A stretch of 64,000 nt of DNA from Microbacterium pygmaeum (GTDB lineage: Bacteria > Actinomycetota > Actinomycetes > Actinomycetales > Microbacteriaceae). Positions 7,673-17,557 of the stretch are shown here, in pieces. Within the stretch, counting starts at the first letter, position 1. Each line of letters starts with the position of its first letter. The notes below the pieces were generated by a model. It worked only from the letters and a program-made list of their open reading frames with translations, searched no databases and was not told where the DNA came from. Made by a program: the position numbers and the translations under genes. The stretch lies in assembly GCF_900100885.1 (NCBI RefSeq), contig NZ_LT629692.1, positions 1,364,001 to 1,428,000 of the forward strand, given 5' to 3'.

Positions 7673-8206
7673 TCAGGGCTGACGCAGGTGCTCAGCGCCG
7701 ATCACATCGACGAACAAGTCATCCGACAGCGGGATGCCGGCGCGAAGCACGCTGACCGTCCCCGAAGGCTCGAACACGACGGCGGCGATCTCGTCGGGAT
7801 GACCCACACCAGCCAGACGGATGCGGGATCGTAACTCTGCGTGCGAGATATGACAGCGGCGCAGGTTCGCCTCGATCGGAGTCGAGCCCGCCATCAGCAG
7901 GACCGGTTTGACCGCGACGACCCGCGCGCCGAATGCCGTCGATCGGATCGCTCCGACCACCGCTTGAATCAACACCAGCGTGCACAACGCGACGACACCG
8001 GTCATCAGCCTCGGTTCCTGGCCCAGGGACGCGCGCCCGATGATCGCGCCGAACGCGACCACTGCGGCCACATCGAAGCTGGACAGGGACGCGATCAATC
8101 TCTGCCCGAGCACCCGGATGAGCACCACCATCACCAGGTACATCGCGATCGTCGCGATGATCGTGGCGAGAACTTCCAGCGGGGAGATGGTGAGCAGTTC
8201 GATCAA
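7673..8206 (-). CDS. DUF421 (YetF-like) membrane protein
   Basis: A 177-residue protein with three N-terminal transmembrane helices (about 5-85) followed by the soluble DUF421 domain (about 90-175). Family-like features are VLIRVLGQRLIASLSSFD and the LLMAGSTPIEANLRRCHIS segment. The TTG at 8206 is chosen because a perfect AAGGAGG lies 6 bp upstream; the frame continues upstream to 8284 without support. YetF-type proteins are membrane proteins of unclear function, with proposed stress or sporulation links in Bacillus. It is convergent with nhaA and divergent from the lipase fusion. Confidence 0.85.
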   Translation of the reverse strand: MIELLTISPLEVLATIIATIAMYLVMVVLIRVLGQRLIASLSSFDVAAVVAFGAIIGRASLGQEPRLMTGVVALCTLVLIQAVVGAIRSTAFGARVVAVKPVLLMAGSTPIEANLRRCHISHAELRSRIRLAGVGHPDEIAAVVFEPSGTVSVLRAGIPLSDDLFVDVIGAEHLRQP

Positions 8207-8427
8207 GTCGATCCTCCTTCGTGCGGGACCGAGGTCCCGGGGTGCGCTGTGCCCGGTTTCGTGACGCGAGCGTCGAATCGGCATCGAGACTCGCGAGGTC
8301 GCGAGCTACGCCGTCCGGAACGCGGTCGCAGCACGCACGGATCGTCAGTTCGCGGTGCGCATCGGACCAGTTGCGTTGGACGACTGCTCGATCGGTCCGG
8401 ACATGCCCCCATGCTTATCATGTGGCG

Positions 8428-10296
8428 ATGGTGCGGCAGCGGGCATGGATGGGACTCATTCCGCGACGGGGTGCGATCCCGCGTCTTCTGCGTCGCGCGC
8501 CGATCCCCATCGTGACGATCGCCGGTCTCGGGTTGGTGTTTCTCGGAGCGCTCATCATCACCCGACCTCTCACTTCGATCTACCTCCTGGGCATCTACGT
8601 CGCATTGAGCGCGATCATCTCCGGTGTTGCAGAGTTGCGGCCCGACGGACGTTCCGCTCGTCTGTGGGAGCGGATCATCGCGGGTGCGTGGATCGTCGCG
8701 GGGCTCGCCGTCCTGGTCTTCCTCGACCGCAGTCTCGACCTCCTGCCTCGCGCGCTCGCCATCCTGCTCCTCATCGGCGGTCTCGCCTCTCTCGGGGACG
8801 TGATCGCGGGCGGAAGACTGAGCGAGCGAGTTCTGGCGGCGGCGTGGGGCGCCAGTCAGATCGTGTTCGGTGTCCTCGCGCTGTCGTGGCCGGACGTGAC
8901 CGTGCTCGTCGTTGCGGTCGTCTTCGGAGTCCGCACCCTCGGGTACGGCGGATTCCTTCTGGTCCAGTCGTTGCGGAGCATCGCACGGCGATCGAGAACC
9001 GCCGCCGCGATGGACGAATCCGACGAGCCGGCGTCCACGACAGCGACGCGGCACACCGTGTGGGCTGCGGTCGGACGAAGCGCCCTGGCCGGCCTGCTCG
9101 TCGCGTCGTCCATCGGCGGATGGTGGCTGAACGGATGGCTCGGCGACGGCGCCCCCGTCGTGGACTCGTTCTACGATCAACCCGAAGACGTCCCATCGGC
9201 GCACGGTCGTCTCATTCGCATCGCCGCCTTCGACGGGACGCAGCCTCCCGGCGCGGATGTCAGCCGGATGCTCTACACGACACGGGACGCATTGGGGGCG
9301 CCGGCCATCGCCAGCGCACTCGTCATCGTGCCGAACGAGAATCGCCCGGGAGCCCGGCCGGTGGTCGCATGGAACCACGGCACCACGGGTGTCGCTCGCG
9401 GCTGCGCGCCGAGCTTGCGAACCGAATCCGCGACGCGATGGGCGATTCCGTCCTTGAACGAGGCGATCTCTCGCGGATGGGTCATCGTCGCGTCCGACTA
9501 TTCCGGTCAGGGGACAGAAGGAGTCTTCCCGTACCTGATCGGTCTCGGAGAAGCCCGATCGTCGTTGGACGCCGTCCTCGCAGCACGCGAGATCGAAGGG
9601 CTCGCGCTGCGGCCGGAGACCGTCGCATGGGGCCACTCCCAGGGCGGCCACGCAGCGCTGTGGATGGCGCAGATCGCATCGAGCTACGCGCCGGACATCG
9701 AGATGCGCGGGACGGCAGTGCTCGCCCCGGTCACCGACCCGGTCGCCCTCGCAGATGAACTCACGTCCGGTGAGGCGACCGCTCTGCTGTCCGTCTTGAT
9801 CTCATGGGTCCTCGTCCCGTACGCGGACACCTACGCCGACGTCGATCTGGAACGCTACATCGCACCGGGCTCTCGGGCGATCGTCCGCGAAATGACGCAG
9901 CGGTGTCCTACCGAGCCGGGCGTGGTGGTCTCCGTCGTCGCCGCGCTCGGCGTCTCCGAAGATCGGCCGCTGTACGTCGGTGGACTCACCTCGGGTCCAC
10001 TCGGAGATCGCCTCGAGGAGAACGCGGTCCGTGGCCCCTGGGACACCCCGATACTGGTCGCATGGGGCGACGCCGACGAAGTCATCCCCCCGATGCTGCA
10101 GGAGGATTTCGTCAGAGAACTCTGCGAACAGGGCGATCGTGCCCGCTGGGTGGTCTACAGCGGCTACACCCACTTGCAGACGCTGCTCCCCGGCTCGCGC
10201 TTCCTCCCCGTCCTGATCAATTGGACGGACGCTCGACTGCGCGGTCTCGACCGCCCCGACAGCGACTGCGATCGCTACGGCGCTGCACTCTCGTGA
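8428..10296 (+). CDS. HdeD-like membrane domain fused to a secretory lipase-type alpha/beta hydrolase
   Basis: A 622-residue fusion. Residues ~20-190 hold about six short hydrophobic helices resembling the HdeD/DUF308 family. A further transmembrane segment near 215-235 leads into a C-terminal alpha/beta hydrolase (about 255-620) like secreted triacylglycerol lipases. The nucleophile is Ser404 in GHSQG, the acid lies in WGDADEVIPP (~547) and the His in GYTHLQ (~581). NHGTTG forms the oxyanion region. The hydrolase probably faces outside, anchored by the HdeD part. The ATG at 8428 sits 7 bp after TATCAT, so the mRNA may be leaderless. Confidence 0.85.
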   Translation: MVRQRAWMGLIPRRGAIPRLLRRAPIPIVTIAGLGLVFLGALIITRPLTSIYLLGIYVALSAIISGVAELRPDGRSARLWERIIAGAWIVAGLAVLVFLDRSLDLLPRALAILLLIGGLASLGDVIAGGRLSERVLAAAWGASQIVFGVLALSWPDVTVLVVAVVFGVRTLGYGGFLLVQSLRSIARRSRTAAAMDESDEPASTTATRHTVWAAVGRSALAGLLVASSIGGWWLNGWLGDGAPVVDSFYDQPEDVPSAHGRLIRIAAFDGTQPPGADVSRMLYTTRDALGAPAIASALVIVPNENRPGARPVVAWNHGTTGVARGCAPSLRTESATRWAIPSLNEAISRGWVIVASDYSGQGTEGVFPYLIGLGEARSSLDAVLAAREIEGLALRPETVAWGHSQGGHAALWMAQIASSYAPDIEMRGTAVLAPVTDPVALADELTSGEATALLSVLISWVLVPYADTYADVDLERYIAPGSRAIVREMTQRCPTEPGVVVSVVAALGVSEDRPLYVGGLTSGPLGDRLEENAVRGPWDTPILVAWGDADEVIPPMLQEDFVRELCEQGDRARWVVYSGYTHLQTLLPGSRFLPVLINWTDARLRGLDRPDSDCDRYGAALS

Positions 10297-10340
10297 CCGC
10301 GCCCGCAGCGCGGCCGCATCCGACCGACGTGGCGATGAGC

Positions 10341-12644
10341 TCAGGCCGTGTAGATGACGTTCATGGTGTGGATGTCACCCGTGAACGGAAACGGAGCTCG
10401 GTCGAAGTAGTCGAGTGAGACCACGCCGCCGAGGCACCTGCCGACGTCCAGGCAGTCGTTCGCCGTGAAGAGCAGCGGCGCGCTGACGGGGACCACTCCG
10501 CTCGCCCACTCCTCCCCGTCGACGGAGATCACGACGCGCAACGGGCCGCCCGGGCGCGCCTCGACGTAGGAGGTCTCCACCACGATCGTGTGCCGGCCCG
10601 GCGTCAGCGTCCGCTCCGAACGGATCTGCGTGCGCTGGACGATGAAGAGGTTGTACTCGTACACGATCCGGCCGCCGTCGACGAAGCAGGTGAGCCCGCC
10701 CCCCGCACCGCCCAGTGCATAAAGAACCCCTTCGGGCGAGTCGCCGATCGTCGCGGTGAGAGTGACGGTGTTCGCGCGGTTGCCCAGCGCAGGGGCGATG
10801 AACTCCGGCATCCGGATGATGTCGCCCGTGAAATTCCACTCTCGATACGGCGTCGAGATGCGCAGCTCCGGGTGGTAGACGGGGACCCAGAGCCCGCCGC
10901 CGATCGGGTAGACACTGTTCTTCGCGGCCTCCATCGCGAACAGTTCCTTCATCTGGGCGAGCTTCTCCGGCTGCTCCTCCGCGAGATCGTGCGCCTGGGT
11001 CCAGTCCTCGTCGAGGTGGTACAGCTCCCACGTGTCGTGATCGGGCGTCCACTCGGCGATCCCCGGCGGCAGGCCGGGCACCCAAGGCGCGCGAGGACCG
11101 AATGCCGACGCCATCCAGCCGTCGTGGTAGATGGCGCGGCTGCCCATGATCTCGAAGTACTGCGTGAGGTGCTCGGACTTCGCGTCGGCGTCCTGCAGGA
11201 TGGCCGCGAAGCTCGTGCCGTCGATCGGGTCCTGCGGTATGCCGTTGACGACGCGCGGATGCGAGATGCCCAGCAGGTCGTACAGCGTGGGCACGATGTC
11301 GGTGCAGTGCACGAACTGGGCGCGGGGAGCGGCATCCGGTGTGACCTTCGCGGGCCACCGGATGGCCATGGGGTTGCGGGTGCCGCCGAGGTGCGACGCG
11401 ACCAGCTTCATGCCCTTGTACGGCGTGCTGCCCGCCCATGCCCAGCCCGCGTGGTACTGGTTGTCGGCCTTCGGCGTGCCGAGCACATCGAGGCCGCCCA
11501 TGTCGTTCATCGCCTCGATGTGCTGCGGGATGGTCGACGGGATGCCGTTCTGCGCCAGCAGCTCGCTGATCGTGCCGTTCTGTCCTTCACCCGACGAGCC
11601 GTTGTCGCCCCAGATGTAGAGGATCAGCGTGTTCTCGCCGTACCCCAGGCTCTCCAGTTCGTCCACCACGCGGCCGGCCTGTACGTCGGCGTGCTCGGCG
11701 AATCCGGCGGCCACTTCCATCAGGCGGCGCTGGAACGGCTTCTCGTCCTCTGGGATGTCGTCCCAGGCGGCGAGACGCTCGTCCCGGGCGGTCAGCTCGG
11801 CGTCGTCAGGAATCCAGCCGGTTTCCTTGGCGCGCGCGAAGACCCGCTCACGGTACGCATCCCACCCTTCGTCGAACCTGCCCGCATACTTGTCGGCCCA
11901 CTCTTTCATGATGTGGTGCGGGCCGTGCAGGCATCCGGTCGCCCAGTACATCATGAAGGGCTTGTCAGGCTCGAGCGCCTTGTGATTGCGGAGCCAGTGG
12001 ATCGCATCGTCCGCGAGATCCTCGCTGAGGTGGTACCCCTCCTCAGCGGTCTTCGGTGGCAGCACACTCGTGGTGTTGCGCACCAGGTTGGGCTCGTACT
12101 GGGATGCTTCGCCGGCGAGGAACCCGTAGAAGTACTCGAACCCGTTCCCGGTCGGCCAGTTGTGGAAGGGCCCCGACACGCCCGTCTCGACCGCCGGGGT
12201 GTTGTGCCACTTGCCGAATGCGGCCGTGGAGTAGCCGTAGTCCTTCAGCACCTCGGCGCCGAGGGCGCTGCTCTTGGGGATCTCGCCCGCGTAGCCGTCC
12301 CAGTCATTCGCGAGCTCTGCGATCTGACCGTTCCCGATCCGGTGGTGATTGCGACCCGACAGCAGCGAGGCGCGGGTCGGGGAGCACATCGCGGTGGTGT
12401 GGAAGCGGTTGAACCCGATGCCTTCGCTGAGCACTCGACTCAGTGTGTCGGTGCGCACCTCGCCGCCGAACGTGTCGGGCAATCCGGGGCCGGCGTCGTC
12501 GATCAGGATGATCAGGATGTTCGGGGCGTCAGCCGGAAGCCGCGCGGGAGTCTCTCGCTGGTGATACACCGACTCCTGCATCGTCCGGCCGGCGACGCTG
12601 GCCGAAGGCGTGGGTGGGAACGGAAGCACGTCCTGAGGGCACAT
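10341..12644 (-). CDS. Arylsulfatase, long form
   Basis: A 767-residue type I sulfatase of the alkaline-phosphatase superfamily. The formylglycine motif is Cys87-Ser-Pro-Thr-Arg91 followed by ASLLSGR, and metal ligands include Asp49-Asp50 (LIDDAG) and GDNGSSGEGQNG further on. The C-terminal ~200 residues form a beta-rich extra domain seen in the longer bacterial arylsulfatases. No signal peptide is visible, suggesting a cytosolic enzyme. ATG 12644 is preceded by GGAAAGAG; an in-frame ATG at 12668 is possible. The formylglycine-generating enzyme needed for activation is encoded 1.3 kb away. The sulfate ester substrate is unknown. Confidence 0.92.
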   Translation of the reverse strand: MCPQDVLPFPPTPSASVAGRTMQESVYHQRETPARLPADAPNILIILIDDAGPGLPDTFGGEVRTDTLSRVLSEGIGFNRFHTTAMCSPTRASLLSGRNHHRIGNGQIAELANDWDGYAGEIPKSSALGAEVLKDYGYSTAAFGKWHNTPAVETGVSGPFHNWPTGNGFEYFYGFLAGEASQYEPNLVRNTTSVLPPKTAEEGYHLSEDLADDAIHWLRNHKALEPDKPFMMYWATGCLHGPHHIMKEWADKYAGRFDEGWDAYRERVFARAKETGWIPDDAELTARDERLAAWDDIPEDEKPFQRRLMEVAAGFAEHADVQAGRVVDELESLGYGENTLILYIWGDNGSSGEGQNGTISELLAQNGIPSTIPQHIEAMNDMGGLDVLGTPKADNQYHAGWAWAGSTPYKGMKLVASHLGGTRNPMAIRWPAKVTPDAAPRAQFVHCTDIVPTLYDLLGISHPRVVNGIPQDPIDGTSFAAILQDADAKSEHLTQYFEIMGSRAIYHDGWMASAFGPRAPWVPGLPPGIAEWTPDHDTWELYHLDEDWTQAHDLAEEQPEKLAQMKELFAMEAAKNSVYPIGGGLWVPVYHPELRISTPYREWNFTGDIIRMPEFIAPALGNRANTVTLTATIGDSPEGVLYALGGAGGGLTCFVDGGRIVYEYNLFIVQRTQIRSERTLTPGRHTIVVETSYVEARPGGPLRVVISVDGEEWASGVVPVSAPLLFTANDCLDVGRCLGGVVSLDYFDRAPFPFTGDIHTMNVIYTA

Positions 12645-12817
12645 CGCAGTCTCTTTCCGACGATCCATTCCGACTGGCGGTCCCTAACGGAGTATCGTCA
12701 CGCCGCACCGTATCGAGCTCGGCGCACCGATCGCGTCGTTCTTTCCGGGTGATGTGGGCAGGCGCAGACAACGCCGCACAACGGTCTTCGGAAGATGAGG
12801 CGCGAAGACGTGTCGCC

Positions 12818-13825
12818 CTATCTGATCCGCAGTTCCACTCCCTGTCCGACGTCCACGACGACACCGACGAACGATGGAAGGACCGCATCGAGCGCGTCGC
12901 TGTATTCGTCGATCGGTGGCGTGCTTCCATCGCTCGTCGTCACTGTGACCGTTGCCGTGGTGCCGGTCCATTGCAGGCCGTAGATTCGCGCATCCTGCTC
13001 TTCGGCGAGCCACGCGGTCCCCGCGTTCTGAATCGCGACCGACCATCTGGCCAGCGCAATCGAGGCGACCGAGTTGAATGCCAGCGGAATCGCGATGATC
13101 GCGGTGAGCACGGCGACGATCGCGTAGGCGCGGCGTCGGTTGGCGACGAGCGACGACCCGGGGTCGCGTGCATACCCGGCCGCCGTGAACACGATGCTTC
13201 CCGCGATGATCAGCGCGACGACGTTCGAAAGGAACAGCCATAGTGCTCCGACAGCGTCGGCCCAGAGTCCCTGTCCTGCGCACACACCGACAACTCCGAG
13301 CGGCGGAACGAGGGAGATGGCGATCGCCACACCGGGGAGGACCGCGCTCAGGTCACGACGGCACATTGCGAAGCCTCCCGCGAATCCGGTCGCCAGAGCC
13401 GCAACCAGGTCCATGAAGCTCGGCGACGTCCGCCCGATCACCTGCGAGTTCGTCTCCAGCGTTTCCGGGGTCGCGACGAACAGAGAGAACACGAGCCCGA
13501 GTGTGGTCACGAGTGCGAGACCGAGGAGCACCCAGAGGACGGACCGCACGACCAGGTCGAGGCGACCGGTGACGATGCCGAGCGCGATGGCGAGTATGGG
13601 AGTTCCGAGCGGAGCGATGATCATCGCTCCGATCACCGTCGCCGTCGAATCGGTCAACACGCCCGCGATTGCGACGATGCCCGCGAGCGTGAGCATGATC
13701 AGAAAGCCGCTGCGCTTGCCTGCCCGGTCGCCCGAGCCGAGGTCGAGGGCCTCGGTCACCTCGGCGGCCGTCTGTCGCTGTGTCTGAGGAATGAGCGTCC
13801 GAAGCATCGCTGAGAGCGTCGACAT
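12818..13825 (-). CDS. DUF389 family membrane protein
   Basis: A 335-residue protein with roughly eight transmembrane helices between about 35 and 255. It includes the DUF389 signature region TVIGAMIIAPLGTPILAIALGI and the later GVAIAISLVPPLGVVGV. The last ~80 residues are a soluble beta-rich tail. The start ATG at 13825 follows AGGAAG and lies 70 bp from the divergent FGE gene; an upstream in-frame extension is rejected. DUF389 proteins are of unknown function. In this sulfatase locus a transport role for a substrate or sulfate is conceivable, but that is only suggested by position. Confidence 0.85.
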   Translation of the reverse strand: MSTLSAMLRTLIPQTQRQTAAEVTEALDLGSGDRAGKRSGFLIMLTLAGIVAIAGVLTDSTATVIGAMIIAPLGTPILAIALGIVTGRLDLVVRSVLWVLLGLALVTTLGLVFSLFVATPETLETNSQVIGRTSPSFMDLVAALATGFAGGFAMCRRDLSAVLPGVAIAISLVPPLGVVGVCAGQGLWADAVGALWLFLSNVVALIIAGSIVFTAAGYARDPGSSLVANRRRAYAIVAVLTAIIAIPLAFNSVASIALARWSVAIQNAGTAWLAEEQDARIYGLQWTGTTATVTVTTSDGSTPPIDEYSDALDAVLPSFVGVVVDVGQGVELRIR

Positions 13826-13895
13826 GCGCACATCTTCCTGCCTTCGCCGGTGGTGCCGTGGAGGGCTCGCTGCGGATCGTAGGTACGGTTGCCGT

Positions 13896-14810
13896 GTGGC
13901 AGTGGATGCGCAGCGCATGGTGCTGATCGACGGCGGAACGTTCCGCATGGGATCGGATGAGTTCTATCCGGACGAGCGTCCGGTGCATGAGCGGTCTGTC
14001 GAGCCGTTCTGGATCGACCGTTGTGAGGTCACGAACGAGCTGTTCGCGGGATTCGTGGATGACACGGGGTATGTCACGGTCGCCGAGCGCGAGTTGGATG
14101 CTGCGGCTTTCGACGGCGCGGACCCGGCGGACCTGGTCCCCGGGTCGATGGTGTTCGTTCCCACGGACGGCCCGGTCGACCTCCGCGACTGGCGGGCGTG
14201 GTGGCGGTGGCAGCCGGGCGCCTTCTGGCGGCGTCCGTTCGGCCCCGAGTCCTCCATCGACGATCGGATGCAGCATCCCGTCGTCCATGTCTGCTTCGAG
14301 GACGCGGTCGCGTACGCGGACTGGGCGGGGCTGCGTCTGCCGACGGAGGCTGAGCATGAGTTCGCGGCGCGTGGGGGAGTGGACGGGGCGCGGTTCGCGT
14401 GGGGTTCCGAGCCGTATCCTGGCGGGAAGGCGCGGGCGAACTCCTGGCTGGGGCGGTTCCCGTACGACAACCGCGGCGTGGGCGGAACGGCGGAGGTCGG
14501 TTCGTATCCTGCGAACGGCTACGGGCTGTTCGACATGATCGGCAACGTATGGGAGTGGACGAGCGACTACTACACGCCGCGCCACGTGCGGCTCTCGGAT
14601 CGTCCGGTCGACCCGCAGAAGCGGCAGAACCTGCTCGCACGGGCGAGCGCCGACCACGCATTCCCGACGACCGGTCGCCGCGTCTTGAAGGGTGGCTCGT
14701 TTCTGTGCTCACCCGAGTACTGCCTGCGGTTCCGGCCCGCGGCGCGGTCAGCGCAGTCCGAGGACACGGGGATGTCGCACATCGGGTTCCGCTGCGCTCG
14801 CGACGCCTGA
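13896..14810 (+). CDS. Formylglycine-generating enzyme (sulfatase-activating)
   Basis: A 304-residue FGE/SUMF1-domain protein that converts the CxPxR cysteine of sulfatases to formylglycine. It opens with MVLIDGGTFRMGSDE and contains PVVHVCFEDAVAYADWAG, RLPTEAEHEFAARGG, GNVWEWTSDYY and the active-site cysteines Cys271 and Cys276 in GGSFLCSPEYC, followed by RPAARS. Both copper-binding cysteines are therefore present. The GTG at 13896 is chosen because it gives the expected N-terminus; longer starts run into the divergent DUF389 gene. Two target sulfatases flank it, so the locus is self-sufficient. Confidence 0.93.
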   Translation: MAVDAQRMVLIDGGTFRMGSDEFYPDERPVHERSVEPFWIDRCEVTNELFAGFVDDTGYVTVAERELDAAAFDGADPADLVPGSMVFVPTDGPVDLRDWRAWWRWQPGAFWRRPFGPESSIDDRMQHPVVHVCFEDAVAYADWAGLRLPTEAEHEFAARGGVDGARFAWGSEPYPGGKARANSWLGRFPYDNRGVGGTAEVGSYPANGYGLFDMIGNVWEWTSDYYTPRHVRLSDRPVDPQKRQNLLARASADHAFPTTGRRVLKGGSFLCSPEYCLRFRPAARSAQSEDTGMSHIGFRCARDA

Positions 14811-14815
14811 ACCGA

Positions 14816-15745
14816 TCAGTGGGCAGCGGGGAATACCTGTGCCCAGTCGTCCTTGACGCTGACAACCGTGTACCCGAGCGCGTCCGCCTCTGCGAGGGCG
14901 GTCTCCACGCCCGTGCCGTAAGGGATGTCATCGCGGGTCGGGTCGTCATGGTGGACCAGAAGTGCGAATCCCTTCCCACCGCTGCGTGCGAAGTTCAGCA
15001 TCGGCATGTCGCCGTTCGCGTTACCGCCTGCGAACAGTGGCCGTCGCCCGATCCGGCTCCAGATCCGCACCGGCTTCTCGGGGCCGTCGTCGAAGAACGA
15101 GAGGTCTGCGGTGTATCGGACTGCTGCGGAGTCCGCGTCGTACGTGAGTCCGTACGCGGAGCCGACGACTCGTTCGGGCGGGATGCCGTAGTAGTCCTCG
15201 GCCATCGGCCGCATGAAGTCGCGTTCGCCTGCTGAGACGATGTAGCAGGTGAAACCGTTCGCCTCGAGGTAGCGGAGCAGCTCGACCATCGGCTGGTAGA
15301 CAGACTGAGAGAGCGGGCGGTGCAGCGTGGGATGCAGGGCGGTGCGGTAGAAGTCGGCGACGGATGCCGCGTAGTCGCCGACACTCATACCTTGCGTGAC
15401 TTCGACGATGGCGGCGATCAGCACACCGAGGTCGCTGTCGTCTCCGGCGTAGTGCTTGTCGACGGCGCCGCCGAGCCACGACAGGTCGCCGCTCGCGACG
15501 GCGGTGTAGGGCTGTCGCTGGGCGAGAGTCGGGTCTGTCTGCAGCCGTTCCCGCCACCGCTCGATCAGGTACTGCAGTTGGGCGATGACCGGCTTCTCAA
15601 TCCAGAGCGTCCCGTCGTTGTCGAACACTGCAACGCGCTCACTGGCAGGAACCGCATCCGGGCCCTGCGCGACCGTCTCGACGAACTCCACGATCGCGCG
15701 TCGCGTCTTCGTATCCCGCCACGAGGGCATCGGATCCGTGCTCAT
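14816..15745 (-). CDS. HAD-superfamily phosphatase
   Basis: A 309-residue haloacid dehalogenase-like hydrolase. Motif I is Asp42-Asn-Asp44-Gly-Thr (FDNDGT), motif II Ser lies in YIVSAG, and motif IV reads FAGGNANGDMPML. A large helical cap occupies about 60-170. No signal peptide is evident, so it is probably cytosolic, acting on a phosphorylated small molecule. It lies between FGE (convergent, 5 bp apart) and a sulfatase (divergent). The conserved proximity to sulfatases suggests a shared sulfate or phosphate ester metabolism, though its substrate is unknown. Confidence 0.85.
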   Translation of the reverse strand: MSTDPMPSWRDTKTRRAIVEFVETVAQGPDAVPASERVAVFDNDGTLWIEKPVIAQLQYLIERWRERLQTDPTLAQRQPYTAVASGDLSWLGGAVDKHYAGDDSDLGVLIAAIVEVTQGMSVGDYAASVADFYRTALHPTLHRPLSQSVYQPMVELLRYLEANGFTCYIVSAGERDFMRPMAEDYYGIPPERVVGSAYGLTYDADSAAVRYTADLSFFDDGPEKPVRIWSRIGRRPLFAGGNANGDMPMLNFARSGGKGFALLVHHDDPTRDDIPYGTGVETALAEADALGYTVVSVKDDWAQVFPAAH

Positions 15746-15923
15746 CGTCGTCCTCCGTCTGCGCTGCGCCGCATCGACATCCTGTGGCTATCCTGGCGTC
15801 CCGCTGCACCAGCCGGAAGCGGTGGACGGAATGCCTTCCGAGATCGCGGATGGGCAGTGACGGGCTGGGGGCCGTCTGGTAACGTCCGGAACGGACTGTC
15901 CTTCAGACGAGGAGACGTTGAGA

Positions 15924-17405
15924 ATGGCCGAGAAGCCGAACATCATCCTGTTCATGTCCGACGATGTCGGGTGGGGCGATCTGGGCTGTTACGGGGGTGG
16001 CGAGAACCGCGGCGCTCCGACTCCGAATCTGGACAGGCTGGCGGCCGAGGGCTTGCAGTTCATGTCGTTCTACGGCCAGCCGAGCTGTACGCCGGGACGC
16101 GCCGCGGCGATCACCGGTCGACTCCCGATCCGCAGCGGAATGACCACGGTTGCATTCCCGGGTCAGGGCGGCGGGCTGCCGGCACCGGAGTGGACCCTGG
16201 CGAGCGTGCTGAAGAAGGCCGACTACGACACCTGCCACATCGGCAAGTGGCACCTCGGCGAAGCGGACTACGCGATGCCGACCGCTCACGGCTTCGACGA
16301 GATGTACAACACAACGCTGTACCACCTGAACGCGTACACCTACACCGACAAGGCCTACAACCCCGACTTCCCGTTCGGCGACCCGGTGACGATGAAGATG
16401 TGGGGCAACGTCATAGGCGCCCTCGAGGGCAAGTCGGGCGAGGAGCCGCACGAGGTCGAGAAGGTCGACTCGTCCAACATCCCGCTCATCGACGAGAAGT
16501 CCACCGACATCGCACTGGACTATATCCAGGACCACGCGAACGGCGAGAACCCGTTCTTCCTGTACCTCAACACCGCGAAGCTGCATCAGCCGAACCTGCC
16601 GCATCCCGACTTCGAAGGCGCATCACTGGCCAAGTCGAAGTACCTCGATTCCCTCGTCGAACTCGACCACCGGGTCGGGCAGGTGGTGGATAAGGTGCGC
16701 GAACTTGGGATCGCCGAGAACACCCTGATCGTCTGGACCACCGACAACGGTGCATGGCAGGACGTCTACCCCGACTGCGGGTATACCCCGTACCGCGGCA
16801 CGAAGGGCACCGATTATGAGGGCGGAAGTCGGGTGCCCGCGATCGCCTGGTGGCCAGGCTCCATCGAACCCGGCCGCCGCAACTCCGACATCGTCGGATC
16901 ACTGGACCTGATGGCGACGTTCGCCAGCATCGCCGGGCTCGAGCTGCCCACCGAGGACCGCGAGGGCGAGCCCACGATCTTCGACAGCTATGACCAAACC
17001 GCCCTCCTGAAAGGCGAAGGGCCGTCGACCCGCGACCACTGGTTCTACATGACCGAGACCGAGATGGTCCCAGGTGCCATCCGCCTCGGAAAGTGGAAGG
17101 CGATCTGGAACGTGCGCGACGGATGGCGCGGACCGGCGTCCTACACGGCGATCGTCCCGGAGCTGTTCGACCTGTGGCAGGACCCGCAGGAGCGCTACGA
17201 CATCTTCATGAACAGCTTCGCCGAGAAGACCTGGCAGCTGCCGCAGATGGCCGATCGACTGCTCTCAGTGCTCCCCACGTACAAGAAATACCCGAACCGG
17301 CCGATCCAGACTGCGGGCATCAGTTACGCCATGTTCGAAGTCGATGACGCCCAAGTGCAGGAGCAGATCGCCAAAATGCTGCACGGACTCACGTCTACCG
17401 GCTGA
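15924..17405 (+). CDS. Arylsulfatase, short form
   Basis: A 493-residue type I sulfatase without a signal peptide. The activation motif is Cys55-Thr-Pro-Gly-Arg59 followed by AAAITGR. Metal ligands include Asp13-Asp14 (MSDDVGWGD) and TTDNGAW in the second half. HIGKWHLGE supplies the conserved His and Lys of the active site. ATG 15924 is selected because GAGGAG lies 9 bp upstream; a TTG two codons earlier is too close. The enzyme should depend on the neighbouring FGE. It is the last chromosomal gene before the yajQ-linked island. Confidence 0.92.
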   Translation: MAEKPNIILFMSDDVGWGDLGCYGGGENRGAPTPNLDRLAAEGLQFMSFYGQPSCTPGRAAAITGRLPIRSGMTTVAFPGQGGGLPAPEWTLASVLKKADYDTCHIGKWHLGEADYAMPTAHGFDEMYNTTLYHLNAYTYTDKAYNPDFPFGDPVTMKMWGNVIGALEGKSGEEPHEVEKVDSSNIPLIDEKSTDIALDYIQDHANGENPFFLYLNTAKLHQPNLPHPDFEGASLAKSKYLDSLVELDHRVGQVVDKVRELGIAENTLIVWTTDNGAWQDVYPDCGYTPYRGTKGTDYEGGSRVPAIAWWPGSIEPGRRNSDIVGSLDLMATFASIAGLELPTEDREGEPTIFDSYDQTALLKGEGPSTRDHWFYMTETEMVPGAIRLGKWKAIWNVRDGWRGPASYTAIVPELFDLWQDPQERYDIFMNSFAEKTWQLPQMADRLLSVLPTYKKYPNRPIQTAGISYAMFEVDDAQVQEQIAKMLHGLTSTG

Positions 17406-17557
17406 ACCCGGTTGCGGCGGCGGATGGTGCGCTCACGCGGATTCTGAGTACGTCACGATTGCGGCGGCAGCGGCTGTCGCCAGTCTCTGACGCAGAACGA
17501 TGAACTCGCCCCCCGCCGAGGCGGCGTGTGCATCGACCTGCGCGCGTCCACTTGGCA

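Noticed and set aside
10590..12752. 720-codon open frame on the plus strand
   Set aside because: Antisense shadow of the long arylsulfatase; no domain recognisable and Arg/Val/Ala-biased.
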